The position numbers were made by a program, and so were the translations under genes. Under the pieces are notes generated by a model. The model saw only the letters and a program-made list of their open reading frames with translations, was not told the origin of the DNA and ran no database searches. DNA of 64,000 bases from Thiodiazotropha sp040793985. Its GTDB lineage: Bacteria > Pseudomonadota > Gammaproteobacteria > Chromatiales > Chromatiaceae. The stretch covers positions 186,001-250,000 of the forward strand of contig JBFNJI010000024.1 of NCBI GenBank assembly GCA_040793985.1, written 5' to 3'. Of this stretch, positions 43,103-52,204 are shown piece after piece. Every line of letters starts with the position of its first letter. The stretch's first letter is position 1.

Positions 43103-45277
43103 ATGAAGAGTAAAATACCAGAGGCACTTCAGCGGATCATCGATGCCCGCCACCATGACCCGTTCGAAGTACTGGGTCGTCACCTCCATGGGGATGACTG
43201 CCGGATAAGAGTATTCATGCCCGAGGCGGAGAGCGTCACGCTTGAGAGGGGTACACTCCCCTTCAGACGCGTTGAAGGCACTGATTTTTTTGAACTGGAG
43301 GCTGCCGCCGACAAGGTTGCAGAGCACTACCGGCTCGAGTGGCAGGACAAATCGGGCAATACCCGAAACAGCTACGATCCCTACAGCTTTCCACCCCAAC
43401 TGCCGGAGTTTGACATTCACCTCTTCAGTGAGGGCAGACATAGGCACGCCTATCGCTTTTTTGGCGCGCACCGGCATGAAGCGGCAACCATCAGCGGCAT
43501 TCTGTTTGCGGTCTGGGCGCCGAACGCCGTCAGGGTATCGGTGGTGGGTAACTTCAATACCTGGGACGGCCGGGTTCACCCCATGCGATCTCGGGGCGGC
43601 TCAGGTGTCTGGGAGCTGTTCATTCCCGAACTCGATGACGGCAGCTTCTATAAATTCGAGATACGCACCCAGGAGGGAGAGGTCTCTCTGCGCACCGATC
43701 CCTACGGCAACTTTTTTCAATACCGGCCCGAGACTGCGGCGATCGTGGTCTCCGACAGTGATTATCGATGGGACGACGGCGAGTGGATAAACAACCGCTC
43801 AACCGCGAATTGGCAGCAGGAACCTATGTCCATTTACGAGGTGCACCTCGGATCCTGGCGCCGGGATGAGGATGGGGGCTTCCTCAACTATCGCGATCTC
43901 GCCCATCAACTCACCGACCATGTCAAACGGTTGGGCTTTACCCACATCGAGCTGCTGCCCATTACCGAACACCCCCTGGACGGCTCTTGGGGTTACCAGA
44001 CAACGGGCTATTTCGCCCCCACCAGTCGCTTCGGCACACCCGATGACTTCCGCTATTTTATCGATTATCTGCATCAACAGGGTATTGGGGTACTTCTCGA
44101 CTGGGTGCCCGCCCATTTTCCCCGCGACCGCTACGCCCTGGCCAGATTCGACGGCTCCGCGCTCTATGAGCACGAGGATCCACGCAAGGGCGAACATCGC
44201 GACTGGGGAACGCTGATTTTCAATTTCGGCCGTAACGAAGTACGCAATTTCCTGATTTCCAGTGCCATATACTGGCTCGAGGAGTTCCATATCGACGGCT
44301 TGCGGGTGGATGCGGTGGCATCCATGCTATACCTCGATTACTCCCGCGACCCGGGTGACTGGTTACCCAACCAATACGGCGGAAGGGAGAATTTGGAAGC
44401 GGTTGATTTCCTGCGCGAACTCAACAGCGTCACCCATGACTTCCACCCCGGAACACTGATGATTGCGGAAGAGTCCACCGCCTGGCCTCAGGTGTCGCGT
44501 CCCACCTGGCTGGGGGGACTCGGTTTCAGTATGAAATGGAACATGGGCTGGATGCACGATACGCTCTCCTACACCTCCCAGGATCCGATCTATCGTCACT
44601 ACCACCACGACCTGCTTACCTTCGGCCTTCTGTATGCCTTTACCGAGAACTTTGTCCTGCCCTTCTCTCACGATGAGGTTGTCCATGGCAAAGGCTCGAT
44701 GATCGACAAGATGCCAGGTGATGATTGGCAAAAGTTCGCTAATTTGCGCCTTCTCTACAGCTATATGTTCACCTATCCCGGAAAGAAACTGCTCTTCATG
44801 GGCAGCGAGTTCGCCCAGGGACGCGAGTGGAACGACAGTGAAGCCCTCGACTGGATCCTCCAGGATCACCCCTTTCATCAGGGTATAAGCACACTGTTGA
44901 CCGATCTGAACCGTCTCTACAAGGAGTTGCCGGCACTGCACCAGATCGAGTTCGAATACCCTGGATTCGAATGGATTGACTGTCACGACAGCTCGCAGTC
45001 GATTCTCAGCTATCTGCGTAAAGATCGAGAAGGCAACGAACTGTTGATTGTTCTCAATTTCACCCCGGTGCCGCGCAACAACTACCGGATCGGAGTCAGT
45101 CGTCCGGGCAAATATAGGGAGATTTTAAACTCCGACTCGGAGTTTTACGGGGGTAGCAACATGGGTAATGGCAGCGGACTGCTCGCGGAGGAGGTTCCAT
45201 GGATGGGTCGCGACCTATCCATTGTCCTGACCCTCCCTCCGCTGGCCACAATCATGCTTCACAGGGAAGAGGGGTGA
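43103..45277 (+). CDS. glgB: 1,4-alpha-glucan branching enzyme
   Basis: Forms alpha-1,6 branches in glycogen. The 724-residue protein has the full GlgB layout: an N1 module (residues 10-100), a CBM48 module with FAVWAPNAVRVSVVGNFNTWDGR near 135, the GH13 barrel with LLPITEHPLDGSWGYQTTGYFAPTSR, the nucleophile in DGLRVDAVASMLYLDYSR, the acid/base in IAEESTAWP, and FSHDEVVHGKGS. The C-terminal beta domain is complete. It is read rightward, opposite to glgC, and ends 21 bp from the convergent pgi. Confidence 0.98.
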   Translation: MKSKIPEALQRIIDARHHDPFEVLGRHLHGDDCRIRVFMPEAESVTLERGTLPFRRVEGTDFFELEAAADKVAEHYRLEWQDKSGNTRNSYDPYSFPPQLPEFDIHLFSEGRHRHAYRFFGAHRHEAATISGILFAVWAPNAVRVSVVGNFNTWDGRVHPMRSRGGSGVWELFIPELDDGSFYKFEIRTQEGEVSLRTDPYGNFFQYRPETAAIVVSDSDYRWDDGEWINNRSTANWQQEPMSIYEVHLGSWRRDEDGGFLNYRDLAHQLTDHVKRLGFTHIELLPITEHPLDGSWGYQTTGYFAPTSRFGTPDDFRYFIDYLHQQGIGVLLDWVPAHFPRDRYALARFDGSALYEHEDPRKGEHRDWGTLIFNFGRNEVRNFLISSAIYWLEEFHIDGLRVDAVASMLYLDYSRDPGDWLPNQYGGRENLEAVDFLRELNSVTHDFHPGTLMIAEESTAWPQVSRPTWLGGLGFSMKWNMGWMHDTLSYTSQDPIYRHYHHDLLTFGLLYAFTENFVLPFSHDEVVHGKGSMIDKMPGDDWQKFANLRLLYSYMFTYPGKKLLFMGSEFAQGREWNDSEALDWILQDHPFHQGISTLLTDLNRLYKELPALHQIEFEYPGFEWIDCHDSSQSILSYLRKDREGNELLIVLNFTPVPRNNYRIGVSRPGKYREILNSDSEFYGGSNMGNGSGLLAEEVPWMGRDLSIVLTLPPLATIMLHREEG

Positions 45278-45298
45278 GGAAGTTACACCAGTAAGGTG

Positions 45299-46951
45299 TC
45301 ACCCCTTTCGATGGCGCTGAAAATAGGTAATCAGGCCGGTGGTGGAACTATCATGATCGCTGGCATGTTGCCCGTCCTTCAGCTCAGGCAGGATCACGCC
45401 GGCCAGCTGCTTGCCCAGTTCAACCCCCCACTGGTCAAATGAGTTGACTCGCCAGATGACCCCCTGGATGAATATCTTGTGCTCATACAGGGCAATCAGC
45501 GAACCCAGGCGTGACGGGGTCATCTTATCCACCAACAGGGTGTTGGAAGGCCTGTTTCCGGGGAAGATGCGATGGGGCAGCAGATCAACGATCTGGTCGG
45601 GCTCCATACCCGACGCCTCCATCTCCTCACGCGCTTCCGCACGCGTCTTGCCCCGCATCAGCGCCTCGCTTTGCGCCAGACAGTTGGCAAACAGCTTTTC
45701 GTGGTGATCCCCGGTCTCGTTATGACTGTTTACCGGGATGATGAAATCACAGGAGACGATTTGTGTGCCCTGATGGATGAGTTGATAGTAGGCGTGCTGC
45801 CCGTCAGTACCCGCGGTCCCCCAAATGACAGGCCCGGTGCGATAATCCACCGGTCGGCCGAAACGGGTCACGCGCTTGCCGTTACTCTCCATATCCGCCT
45901 GTTGCAGATAGTCGGGCAGATAACGCAGATACTGGTCATAGGGAAGGATGGCATGGGTGCCAACCTTGGCGAAATCCACATACCAGACTCCCAACAAGGC
46001 CATGATCACAGGCATGTTTTCGGAGAGATCGGCATGCAGGAAATGTTGATCCATTTCATGTGCGCCCTGCAGCAGCGCGTAGAAGTTCTCCATGCCGATG
46101 GCGATGGCGATCGGTAAGCCGATCGCGGACCAGAGTGAATAGCGACCGCCAACCCAGTCCCAGAATTCGAACATATTCTCCGTGTCTATGCCGAATTCGG
46201 CGACCAGCTCCCCATTGGTGGAAACAGCCACAAAATGGCGTGCAACCGCCGCGTCATCTCCCAGACTACCGAGTAGCCATCTGCGCGCGGTAAGTGCGTT
46301 GGTCAGGGTCTCCTGAGTGGTAAAAGTTTTCGAGGCGATGATGAAGAGGGTGGTCTCCGGATCAAGCTCTTTTACCGTTTCGAGAATATGCGTGGCATCC
46401 ACGTTGGAGACAAAATGCATGCGCAGACCGGCTTTCTGGTAGGGCCTCAGCGCTTCGCAGACCATCAGCGGACCGAGGTTGGAGCCGCCGATACCGATGT
46501 TCACCACATCGCTGATCCTTTTCCCCGTATAGCCCTTCCAGTCACCGCTTCGCACCGACTCGGAAAACGCCTCTATCTTATACAGCACCGCGTTGATTCC
46601 CGGCATCACGTCTTCACCATCGAACCAGATGGGATGGTTGGAACGATTCCTCAAAGCCACGTGGAGTACAGCCCTGTTCTCGGTGATATTGAGGCGTTCA
46701 CCGGAAAACATGCGCCGGCGCCAACCGTCCACATCCACAGCCCGGGCGAGCTCCAGCAGCAGGTTCATGGATCTCGGGGTTACCCGGTTCTTCGAATAGT
46801 CGAGCATGATCCCGCACTGTCGAATAGACATCTGTTCAGCACGTTCCGGGCTCTGCCGAAACAGGTCACGCATCTGTAGTTGTTTGACCTCGGCCCAGTG
46901 TTTCTCAAGGGCCAGCCATTCTTCTGTCTGATTTATCTCGCTCATGGTCAA
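45299..46951 (-). CDS. pgi: Glucose-6-phosphate isomerase
   Basis: Interconverts glucose-6-phosphate and fructose-6-phosphate. The 550-residue protein is the long E. coli type. The signatures are VNIGIGGSNLGPLMV near residue 150, the glutamate motif WVGGRYSLWSAIGLPIAI near 264-281, and near the end FDQWGVELGKQLA. A second ATG at 46945 (MSEINQ) is an alternative start. A good promoter lies about 30 bp upstream. It stands inside the glycogen region between glgB and glgA and connects glycogen to glycolysis and to zwf. Confidence 0.98.
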   Translation of the reverse strand: MTMSEINQTEEWLALEKHWAEVKQLQMRDLFRQSPERAEQMSIRQCGIMLDYSKNRVTPRSMNLLLELARAVDVDGWRRRMFSGERLNITENRAVLHVALRNRSNHPIWFDGEDVMPGINAVLYKIEAFSESVRSGDWKGYTGKRISDVVNIGIGGSNLGPLMVCEALRPYQKAGLRMHFVSNVDATHILETVKELDPETTLFIIASKTFTTQETLTNALTARRWLLGSLGDDAAVARHFVAVSTNGELVAEFGIDTENMFEFWDWVGGRYSLWSAIGLPIAIAIGMENFYALLQGAHEMDQHFLHADLSENMPVIMALLGVWYVDFAKVGTHAILPYDQYLRYLPDYLQQADMESNGKRVTRFGRPVDYRTGPVIWGTAGTDGQHAYYQLIHQGTQIVSCDFIIPVNSHNETGDHHEKLFANCLAQSEALMRGKTRAEAREEMEASGMEPDQIVDLLPHRIFPGNRPSNTLLVDKMTPSRLGSLIALYEHKIFIQGVIWRVNSFDQWGVELGKQLAGVILPELKDGQHASDHDSSTTGLITYFQRHRKG

Positions 46952-46981
46952 AATGCGCTAGTTTGAATAATGGTTTCAGTT

Positions 46982-47009
46982 TGTATAAAACTGGCTGCAG
47001 GCGGTGCAA
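46982..47009 (-). promoter_or_regulatory. Sigma-70-type promoter of pgi
   Basis: On the minus strand TTGCAC (47009-47004) and TATACA (46987-46982) are 16 bases apart, 5 of 6 and 4 or 5 of 6 matches to consensus. Transcription would start near 46975, about 25-30 bases before the pgi start codon. Confidence 0.6.
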
Positions 47010-47124
47010 GATACCACACAATCTATCACGCAGTTGTATAAGTAAACGATAAAATTGTGCGAGAATCCGAGTCCATAATCCTAATCCACGAATTCATGCT
47101 CAAAAAATAAGGATAACAAAGTCC

Positions 47125-48585
47125 ATGAAAATCCTATTTGCCAGCAGTGAAGCCACGCCGTTGATAAAAACCGGTGGCCTGGCCGATGTTGCAGGTAGCC
47201 TGCCAGTCGCACTCGAACATATCGGCCAGGATTGTCGCTTGATTCTCCCCGGTTATCCAGATGTCCTGAAAAATGCGGACGACCTGACAAACCTGGCACG
47301 GCTGGAAATCCCGGGAGAAACCTCACCCGTCAACCTCTTACAGGGTAGCAGTGGTCCACACAAGGTTCCGCTCTATGTGGTCGATGCACCCTACTGGTTC
47401 AATCGGCCGGGAAACCCCTATCTCTCACCGGAAGGTACAAACTGGCCAGACAACGCGGAACGCTTCAGCCTCTTCTGCCGCGCTGTGGCTGCCCTGGCCT
47501 TGAACCAAATCGGTATTGACTGGCAACCCGATGTAGTACATGCAAACGATTGGCAGACCGGATTGATAGCCCCCCTGCTCTCCACCGAGACGGCACGCCC
47601 AGCAACCCTGTTCACCATCCATAACCTGGCGTATCAGGGACTCTTCGACCACGCAACATTTCTGCGCCTGGGACTCCCCGACCATCTCTGGTCCTACCAC
47701 CATCTGGAGTTTCACGACCAGCTCTCATTCATCAAGGGGGGCATTGCCCTCTCCGACCGGGTGAATACGGTGAGCCCGACCTACGCCGACGAGGTAAAGA
47801 CAGCGGAGTTCGGTTATGGCCTCGAGGGATTGCTCAGCCATCGCGAAGACCACTTCAGCGGTGTCCTCAACGGCATCGACTACCACGAATGGGATCCGCG
47901 CAGCGATCGCTATATCAGTACGCCCTATTCCATGGAGAGTTTCGCCGACAAACGCAACAACAAGCTGGCCCTGCAGCGTGAGTATGGCCTCCCCGAGGAC
48001 GAACACATCCAACTGTTCGGATACATCGGACGCCTGGTCGATCAAAAGGGGATCGATCTGATCCTGCAGGTGCTGCCGGGAATCATGGACGCCGGGGCAC
48101 AGATGGTCATGCTGGGTTCGGGAAACAAGGACCTTGAGCATGCGCTGGAGAAGATAAGCAACCGCTATCACAGTCGTGTCGGTGTCTTCATCGGATACGA
48201 TGAAGGCCTGTCGCACCGTATCGAGGCAGGATGTGACTGTTTCATCATGCCCTCCCGCTTCGAGCCATGCGGATTGAATCAGATGTACAGCCTAAGATAC
48301 GGCACAGTACCCATTGTCAGGCGTACCGGGGGATTGGCGGATACGGTGGTTGACGTAACCCCAACAAGCCTCGCTCAAGGCAGTGCCACGGGTTTCGTCT
48401 TCGATAATGCGGATGGCGGCAGCCTCTGGGGAGCGGTGGAGCATGCCATCAACTTCTATCGGCGTTCAACGACGGACTGGGAGATTCTTGCCCGCACCGG
48501 GATGCAACAGGATTTCAGTTGGGAGGCCAGTGCCCAACACTACCTGGAACTCTACCAGACAGCACTTGATGAACCCGGATTGTAG
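47125..48585 (+). CDS. glgA: Glycogen synthase (ADP-glucose)
   Basis: Extends alpha-1,4-glucan chains from ADP-glucose. The 486-residue GT5 enzyme has the ADP-glucose motif IKTGGLADVAGSLP near residue 14, HANDWQTGL near 138, FTIHNLAYQGLF, GYIGRLVDQKGIDL near 308, and the C-terminal FEPCGLNQMYSLRYGTVPIVRRTGGLADTV. Length and both Rossmann domains are complete. It diverges from pgi and converges with panD. With glgC and glgB it completes the classical synthesis route; glgP and glgX are not seen here. Confidence 0.97.
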   Translation: MKILFASSEATPLIKTGGLADVAGSLPVALEHIGQDCRLILPGYPDVLKNADDLTNLARLEIPGETSPVNLLQGSSGPHKVPLYVVDAPYWFNRPGNPYLSPEGTNWPDNAERFSLFCRAVAALALNQIGIDWQPDVVHANDWQTGLIAPLLSTETARPATLFTIHNLAYQGLFDHATFLRLGLPDHLWSYHHLEFHDQLSFIKGGIALSDRVNTVSPTYADEVKTAEFGYGLEGLLSHREDHFSGVLNGIDYHEWDPRSDRYISTPYSMESFADKRNNKLALQREYGLPEDEHIQLFGYIGRLVDQKGIDLILQVLPGIMDAGAQMVMLGSGNKDLEHALEKISNRYHSRVGVFIGYDEGLSHRIEAGCDCFIMPSRFEPCGLNQMYSLRYGTVPIVRRTGGLADTVVDVTPTSLAQGSATGFVFDNADGGSLWGAVEHAINFYRRSTTDWEILARTGMQQDFSWEASAQHYLELYQTALDEPGL

Positions 48586-48634
48586 CTAATGCCGTCGAGG
48601 AGAACGCCTCGGCCGGGTACGAGAGCGGATTCAA

Positions 48635-49015
48635 TCAAGCGGCTTGAATCGGTATGGCGTCGCCAGTCCCGATGACCCTGTTCTCTTCATCGAGATAGAC
48701 CAGGGAGGGCTTGAAGCTCTCCATCTCGCTACTGTCCAGGCCGGCATAGGCACAGATGATCACGCGATCACCGGGATCGGCCTTGTGTGCCGCTGCGCCG
48801 TTGACGGAAATTATGCGGGACCCGGCCTCCGCCAATATGGCATAGGTTGTAAAACGCTCTCCGTTGGTCACGTTATAGATCTGGATCTGTTCGTACTCAT
48901 GGATTCCCGCCAACCGCATCAGCTCTGCGTCAATGGCGCAGGAGCCTTCATAATCAAGCTCGGAGTGAGTCACACATGCTCGATGTAGCTTGCACTTGAG
49001 TACTGTCAGCTGCAT
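48635..49015 (-). CDS. panD: Aspartate 1-decarboxylase
   Basis: Makes beta-alanine for pantothenate. The 126-residue proenzyme self-cleaves at Gly24-Ser25 (YEGSCAID), turning Ser25 into the pyruvoyl cofactor. It starts MQLTVLKCKLHRACVTHSEL and has NGAAAHKADPGDRVIICAY. The cleavage site and the TERFTTY-like NGERFTTYAI segment are intact. It lies 132 bp after panC on the same strand, the last gene of the pcnB to panD run. Confidence 0.97.
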   Translation of the reverse strand: MQLTVLKCKLHRACVTHSELDYEGSCAIDAELMRLAGIHEYEQIQIYNVTNGERFTTYAILAEAGSRIISVNGAAAHKADPGDRVIICAYAGLDSSEMESFKPSLVYLDEENRVIGTGDAIPIQAA

Positions 49016-49147
49016 GGATATCGTGCCCTATTTTCGATGGTTGTAGCGGTTGACTGCTGCCATGGTTCCGACCGGAAATCTGCCAGCCAGATTATGTAGC
49101 AGCCGATTATCCGTGATCTTGTCCAGTCTAGCAACAAAAAAATGTTG

Positions 49148-50005
49148 CTATGCAGCATTTAGATTATCTATCAGCCTCGTAGTTCCCATAAAGGCCGCCG
49201 CCAGGATTACCAGATTCTGCTCATCCGCGGTCGGTGGCTGTAGGTCCTGTGCCCGACGAATGGTGTAATAGTCAGGCTGAAACCCAGCAGATCGTAGCAT
49301 TTCCATGCCTTTCGCCTCCAAGTCCGCATAATTTCGCTCACCAGACCTGAGTGCCTCGGCTGTATTTCTGAGGCTTTCGTAGAGTTTTGGTGCCTGTTGC
49401 CTCTGTTCCGGGCTGAGATAGCCGTTTCGGGAGCTTTTCGCCAGTCCATCCGCCTCCCTGACCGTGGGCAACCCTAAGATCTCTACGGGTATCGCCAATT
49501 CGTCAACCATGCGTCGAATCACCATCAATTGCTGATAGTCCTTCTCCCCAAACACCGCAAGGTCCGGTTGTACATAGTTGAAGAGTTTGCAAACAATTGT
49601 GGCGACACCGACAAAATGGCCTGGACGGCTGGCACCGCAGAGTATATCGGAGAGTCCGGGTACCTCGACCCGGGTCTGCGTCTGATCCCCCTGGGGATAG
49701 ACACTTGCCGCCGAGGGAGCGAAGAGGAGATCGGTGGCGACAGCCCGCAGCTTATCCTGATCCTCATCCATGGTGCGCGGGTAGCTGGCGAAATCCTCAC
49801 CCTCACCAAACTGCATCGGATTTACGAAGATACTCACAACGCAGCGATCACAGCGGCTCTTGGCCGCCTCTACAAGCGCCATATGCCCTTCATGGAGATT
49901 GCCCATGGTGGGTACAAATCCTATCCTCTCACCTGCCCTGCGCCAACTGCTGATGCGTCGGCGCAGAAGCGCCACATCGGATAGTGTCTCCATGATCAAA
50001 CTCAC
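49148..50005 (-). CDS. panC: Pantothenate synthetase
   Basis: Joins pantoate and beta-alanine with ATP to form pantothenate. The 285-residue protein has GFVPTMGNLHEGHMALVEAA near residue 28, VSIFVNPMQFGEGEDFASYPR near 58, FGEKDYQQLMVIRRMV near 153, and SSRNGYLSPEQR near 190, covering the HIGH-like and KMSKS-like ATP sites. The start is either GTG 50005, overlapping the panB stop by 4 bases, or ATG 49993; the second gives a more usual N-terminus (METLSDV). Confidence 0.97.
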   Translation of the reverse strand: MSLIMETLSDVALLRRRISSWRRAGERIGFVPTMGNLHEGHMALVEAAKSRCDRCVVSIFVNPMQFGEGEDFASYPRTMDEDQDKLRAVATDLLFAPSAASVYPQGDQTQTRVEVPGLSDILCGASRPGHFVGVATIVCKLFNYVQPDLAVFGEKDYQQLMVIRRMVDELAIPVEILGLPTVREADGLAKSSRNGYLSPEQRQQAPKLYESLRNTAEALRSGERNYADLEAKGMEMLRSAGFQPDYYTIRRAQDLQPPTADEQNLVILAAAFMGTTRLIDNLNAA

Positions 50006-50802
50006 TTGAAACAGTGTTCGGCCGCGGGGAATTCACCCGTCCTGACAGCATCCGCATAGGCCTTTAGCGCCTCCTGGATATTTCTGCCGGATTTCAGAAA
50101 ATTCTTCACGAAGCGGGGGGGATTGGGATTGAGCCCGATCATGTCGTAGAGAACCAGCACCTGCCCATCGCAATCGGGGCCTGCGCCAATACCGATCACG
50201 GGGACAGACAACTCGGCCGTTATCTGTGCCGCCAACTGATTCGGTACGCACTCCAGCACCAGCATATCGACCCCTGCTTCCTGCAGCAGTCTGGCGTCTT
50301 CGCGAATCAGCGTGGCATCCCGCTGCTCCCGCCCCTGTACCCGATAGCCACCGAGCTTGTGCACCGATTGCGGCAGCAGACCCAGGTGGCCGCAAACCGG
50401 TATCCCCTGAGAGGCGAGTTGACGTATCGCCTCGAGCTGGGCCGCACCCCCCTCCAGCTTGACCATGTGGGCACCACCCTCCTTCATCAGCCTGCCTGCG
50501 GACTCCATGGCCAGACTTGGTGAACGGTAGCTCATGAACGGCATGTCCGCCACCAGCAGGGAATGCTCTCTGCCTCTAGCCACATTGCGGGTATGGTAGA
50601 TCATCTCGTCCAAGGTGACCGGCAGGGTGCTCTCCTGACCCTGGATCACCATACCCAGGGAGTCACCGACAAGAATCACCTCTATTCCCGCCTCTTCGAT
50701 AAGACGGGTAAAGCTGGCATCGTAACTGGTCAAGACACAGATCTTTTCAGCAGCGGACTTCATCTCCAGCAAGCTTCTGACGGTTATGTTTTTTCTGCTC
50801 AT
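50002..50802 (-). CDS. panB: 3-methyl-2-oxobutanoate hydroxymethyltransferase
   Basis: Transfers a hydroxymethyl group from methylene-tetrahydrofolate to ketoisovalerate, the first committed step to pantothenate. The 266-residue barrel protein has VLTSYDASFTRLIEEAGIEVILVGDSLGMV near residue 22, HTRNVARG, VADMPFMSY, and LVLECVPNQLAAQIT with the catalytic glutamate. Upstream is a 258-bp gap to the kinase gene with an imperfect AT-rich inverted repeat (50963-50986), so panB probably has its own promoter there. Confidence 0.97.
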   Translation of the reverse strand: MSRKNITVRSLLEMKSAAEKICVLTSYDASFTRLIEEAGIEVILVGDSLGMVIQGQESTLPVTLDEMIYHTRNVARGREHSLLVADMPFMSYRSPSLAMESAGRLMKEGGAHMVKLEGGAAQLEAIRQLASQGIPVCGHLGLLPQSVHKLGGYRVQGREQRDATLIREDARLLQEAGVDMLVLECVPNQLAAQITAELSVPVIGIGAGPDCDGQVLVLYDMIGLNPNPPRFVKNFLKSGRNIQEALKAYADAVRTGEFPAAEHCFK

Positions 50803-51060
50803 GTCATCTCACAAAACGGGAAACGGGCTACTCGGCCGTGCTGTTCAGCACCGCAGACGTGGAACATCAGCTGATCGCCTTAGCGTATTTAAAAACCGTG
50901 AGCAAGGAATGCGGGGACTCCAACAGCTTCGGGAATTCAGCATCTCATGCCCAGGGACGGTATATATAACTGGCATTCAGTATATAGTTTGTTTTCACTC
51001 ATCGCGATGGGTTTCCCACAGTTGACACTCGTTCACACTCCCGATTTGGCGGTCAAGGCT

Positions 51061-51720
51061 TCAGAGGCTGAAACCGGTGAGATTCAAATAGCGACGTCGC
51101 TGGGCGTCAGTTTCGCATATGTGCGTCAATAGCAGCTGGAAATCCTCTTCTCGCTGCAACGGATTGATCTCCTCCGCATTAACGATGAGCAGCGGTGAGC
51201 GGTCGTAATGGTGGAAGAAGTCGGCGTAGGCATCACATAGTTGCTGTAGATATTCCGCTTCGATACTGCGCTCCACCTGCCGCGCTCGCTGCTTGATGCG
51301 TTTCATCAATACATCGACCGGTGCCTGGAGATAGACCACCAGATCAGGTGGCGGTGCATCCAGGGTAAGGCGCTCATAGACCTGTTCATAGAGACGCAGT
51401 TCATCGGCATCGAGATTGATCTGCGCAAACAGGCGATCCTTTTCAAGCATGAAATCTGCAATCAGGTGCTGGCGGAACATATCACCTTGGGATAGATCAT
51501 TCCATTGCCGGCTGCGCTGGAACAGAAAGAAGAGCTGTGCCGGTAGCGCGGCTTCCCTGGGATTGGAGTAAAAACGCTGCAGAAAGGGGTTCTCTTCCGC
51601 CCCCTCCAACAGCACCTCACTGCGGAAGTGGTCGGCCAACCGATGTGCCAAACTGGTCTTGCCTACCCCGATCGGCCCTTCAACAACGATGAAGTTCGGC
51701 TTATCGATCGATTCGTTCAA
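51061..51720 (-). CDS. Deoxynucleoside kinase
   Basis: A 219-residue kinase of the deoxyadenosine/deoxyguanosine kinase (dNK) family, which phosphorylates deoxynucleosides for salvage. It has the P-loop VEGPIGVGKTSLAHRLA near residue 14, LLEGAEENPFLQRFY, MLEKDRLFAQ near 91, LVVYLQAPVDVLMKRIKQRAR with QVERSIEAEYL (the ERS-type lid) near 150. The specificity cannot be read off. It overlaps folK by 20 bases and sits between folK and panB, a placement seen in other gammaproteobacteria. Confidence 0.92.
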   Translation of the reverse strand: MNESIDKPNFIVVEGPIGVGKTSLAHRLADHFRSEVLLEGAEENPFLQRFYSNPREAALPAQLFFLFQRSRQWNDLSQGDMFRQHLIADFMLEKDRLFAQINLDADELRLYEQVYERLTLDAPPPDLVVYLQAPVDVLMKRIKQRARQVERSIEAEYLQQLCDAYADFFHHYDRSPLLIVNAEEINPLQREEDFQLLLTHICETDAQRRRYLNLTGFSL

Positions 51721-52204
51721 CGCCCTCTCCCGACAGTTTCAGCAACAGATCCTGCAGCCTGCCCATGCCGGGAATCTCCATATCGGGTGGGGCGATCTCA
51801 CTCAAGGGCAGCAGCACGAATGCCCTGTTGACCATCTCGGGATGGGGTACGATAAGGCGCTGCGTGGCGATTCTCCGGCCGGCGTACAACAACAGATCGA
51901 GGTCGAGGGTACGTGGCCCCCAACGTCCATTTCCACGCTCCCTGCGGTGTGCCCGCTCCAGCGCCTGTAGTTGGTCCAGCAACGCCTCGGGATCGAGTGT
52001 AGTCTCAAGGGAGGCGACAGCGTTGATAAAGTGTGGCTGGTTCTGCGGACCAAGGGGTTGCGTACGATAGAGCGCGGAATGCTTGCGCAGATCGATATGG
52101 CGCAATGCACTTAGCTCCTGCAGCGCGGTTTCGATCTGGCGTCTTGGATTGTCCAGGTTGCTGCCCAAGCCGATATAGGCAGTCAGCGATCGATCCTTAC
52201 TCAT
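51701..52204 (-). CDS. folK: 2-amino-4-hydroxy-6-hydroxymethyldihydropteridine pyrophosphokinase
   Basis: Transfers pyrophosphate from ATP to the pterin alcohol in folate synthesis. The 167-residue protein has AYIGLGSNLDNPRRQIETAL at the start, SALYRTQPLGPQNQPHFINAV near 44, and the diagnostic RGNGRWGPRTLDLDLLLY near 92, followed by VPHPEMVNRAFVLLPL. All catalytic-site residues seem present. It overlaps pcnB by 8 bases upstream and the kinase by 20 bases downstream. It works in the same pathway as FolE2 at 20858. Confidence 0.96.
   Translation of the reverse strand: MSKDRSLTAYIGLGSNLDNPRRQIETALQELSALRHIDLRKHSALYRTQPLGPQNQPHFINAVASLETTLDPEALLDQLQALERAHRRERGNGRWGPRTLDLDLLLYAGRRIATQRLIVPHPEMVNRAFVLLPLSEIAPPDMEIPGMGRLQDLLLKLSGEGVERIDR

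Noticed and set aside
42923..43579. A 218-codon minus-strand frame covering the glgC-glgB gap and the start of glgB
   Set aside because: It overlaps the glgB N-terminal domain on the opposite strand, blocks the divergent promoter region and has no family resemblance.
50963..50986. AT-rich inverted repeat before panB
   Set aside because: The arms match only with a bulged base and are made mostly of TATATA, which is likely by chance; kept only as a note on the panB gap.
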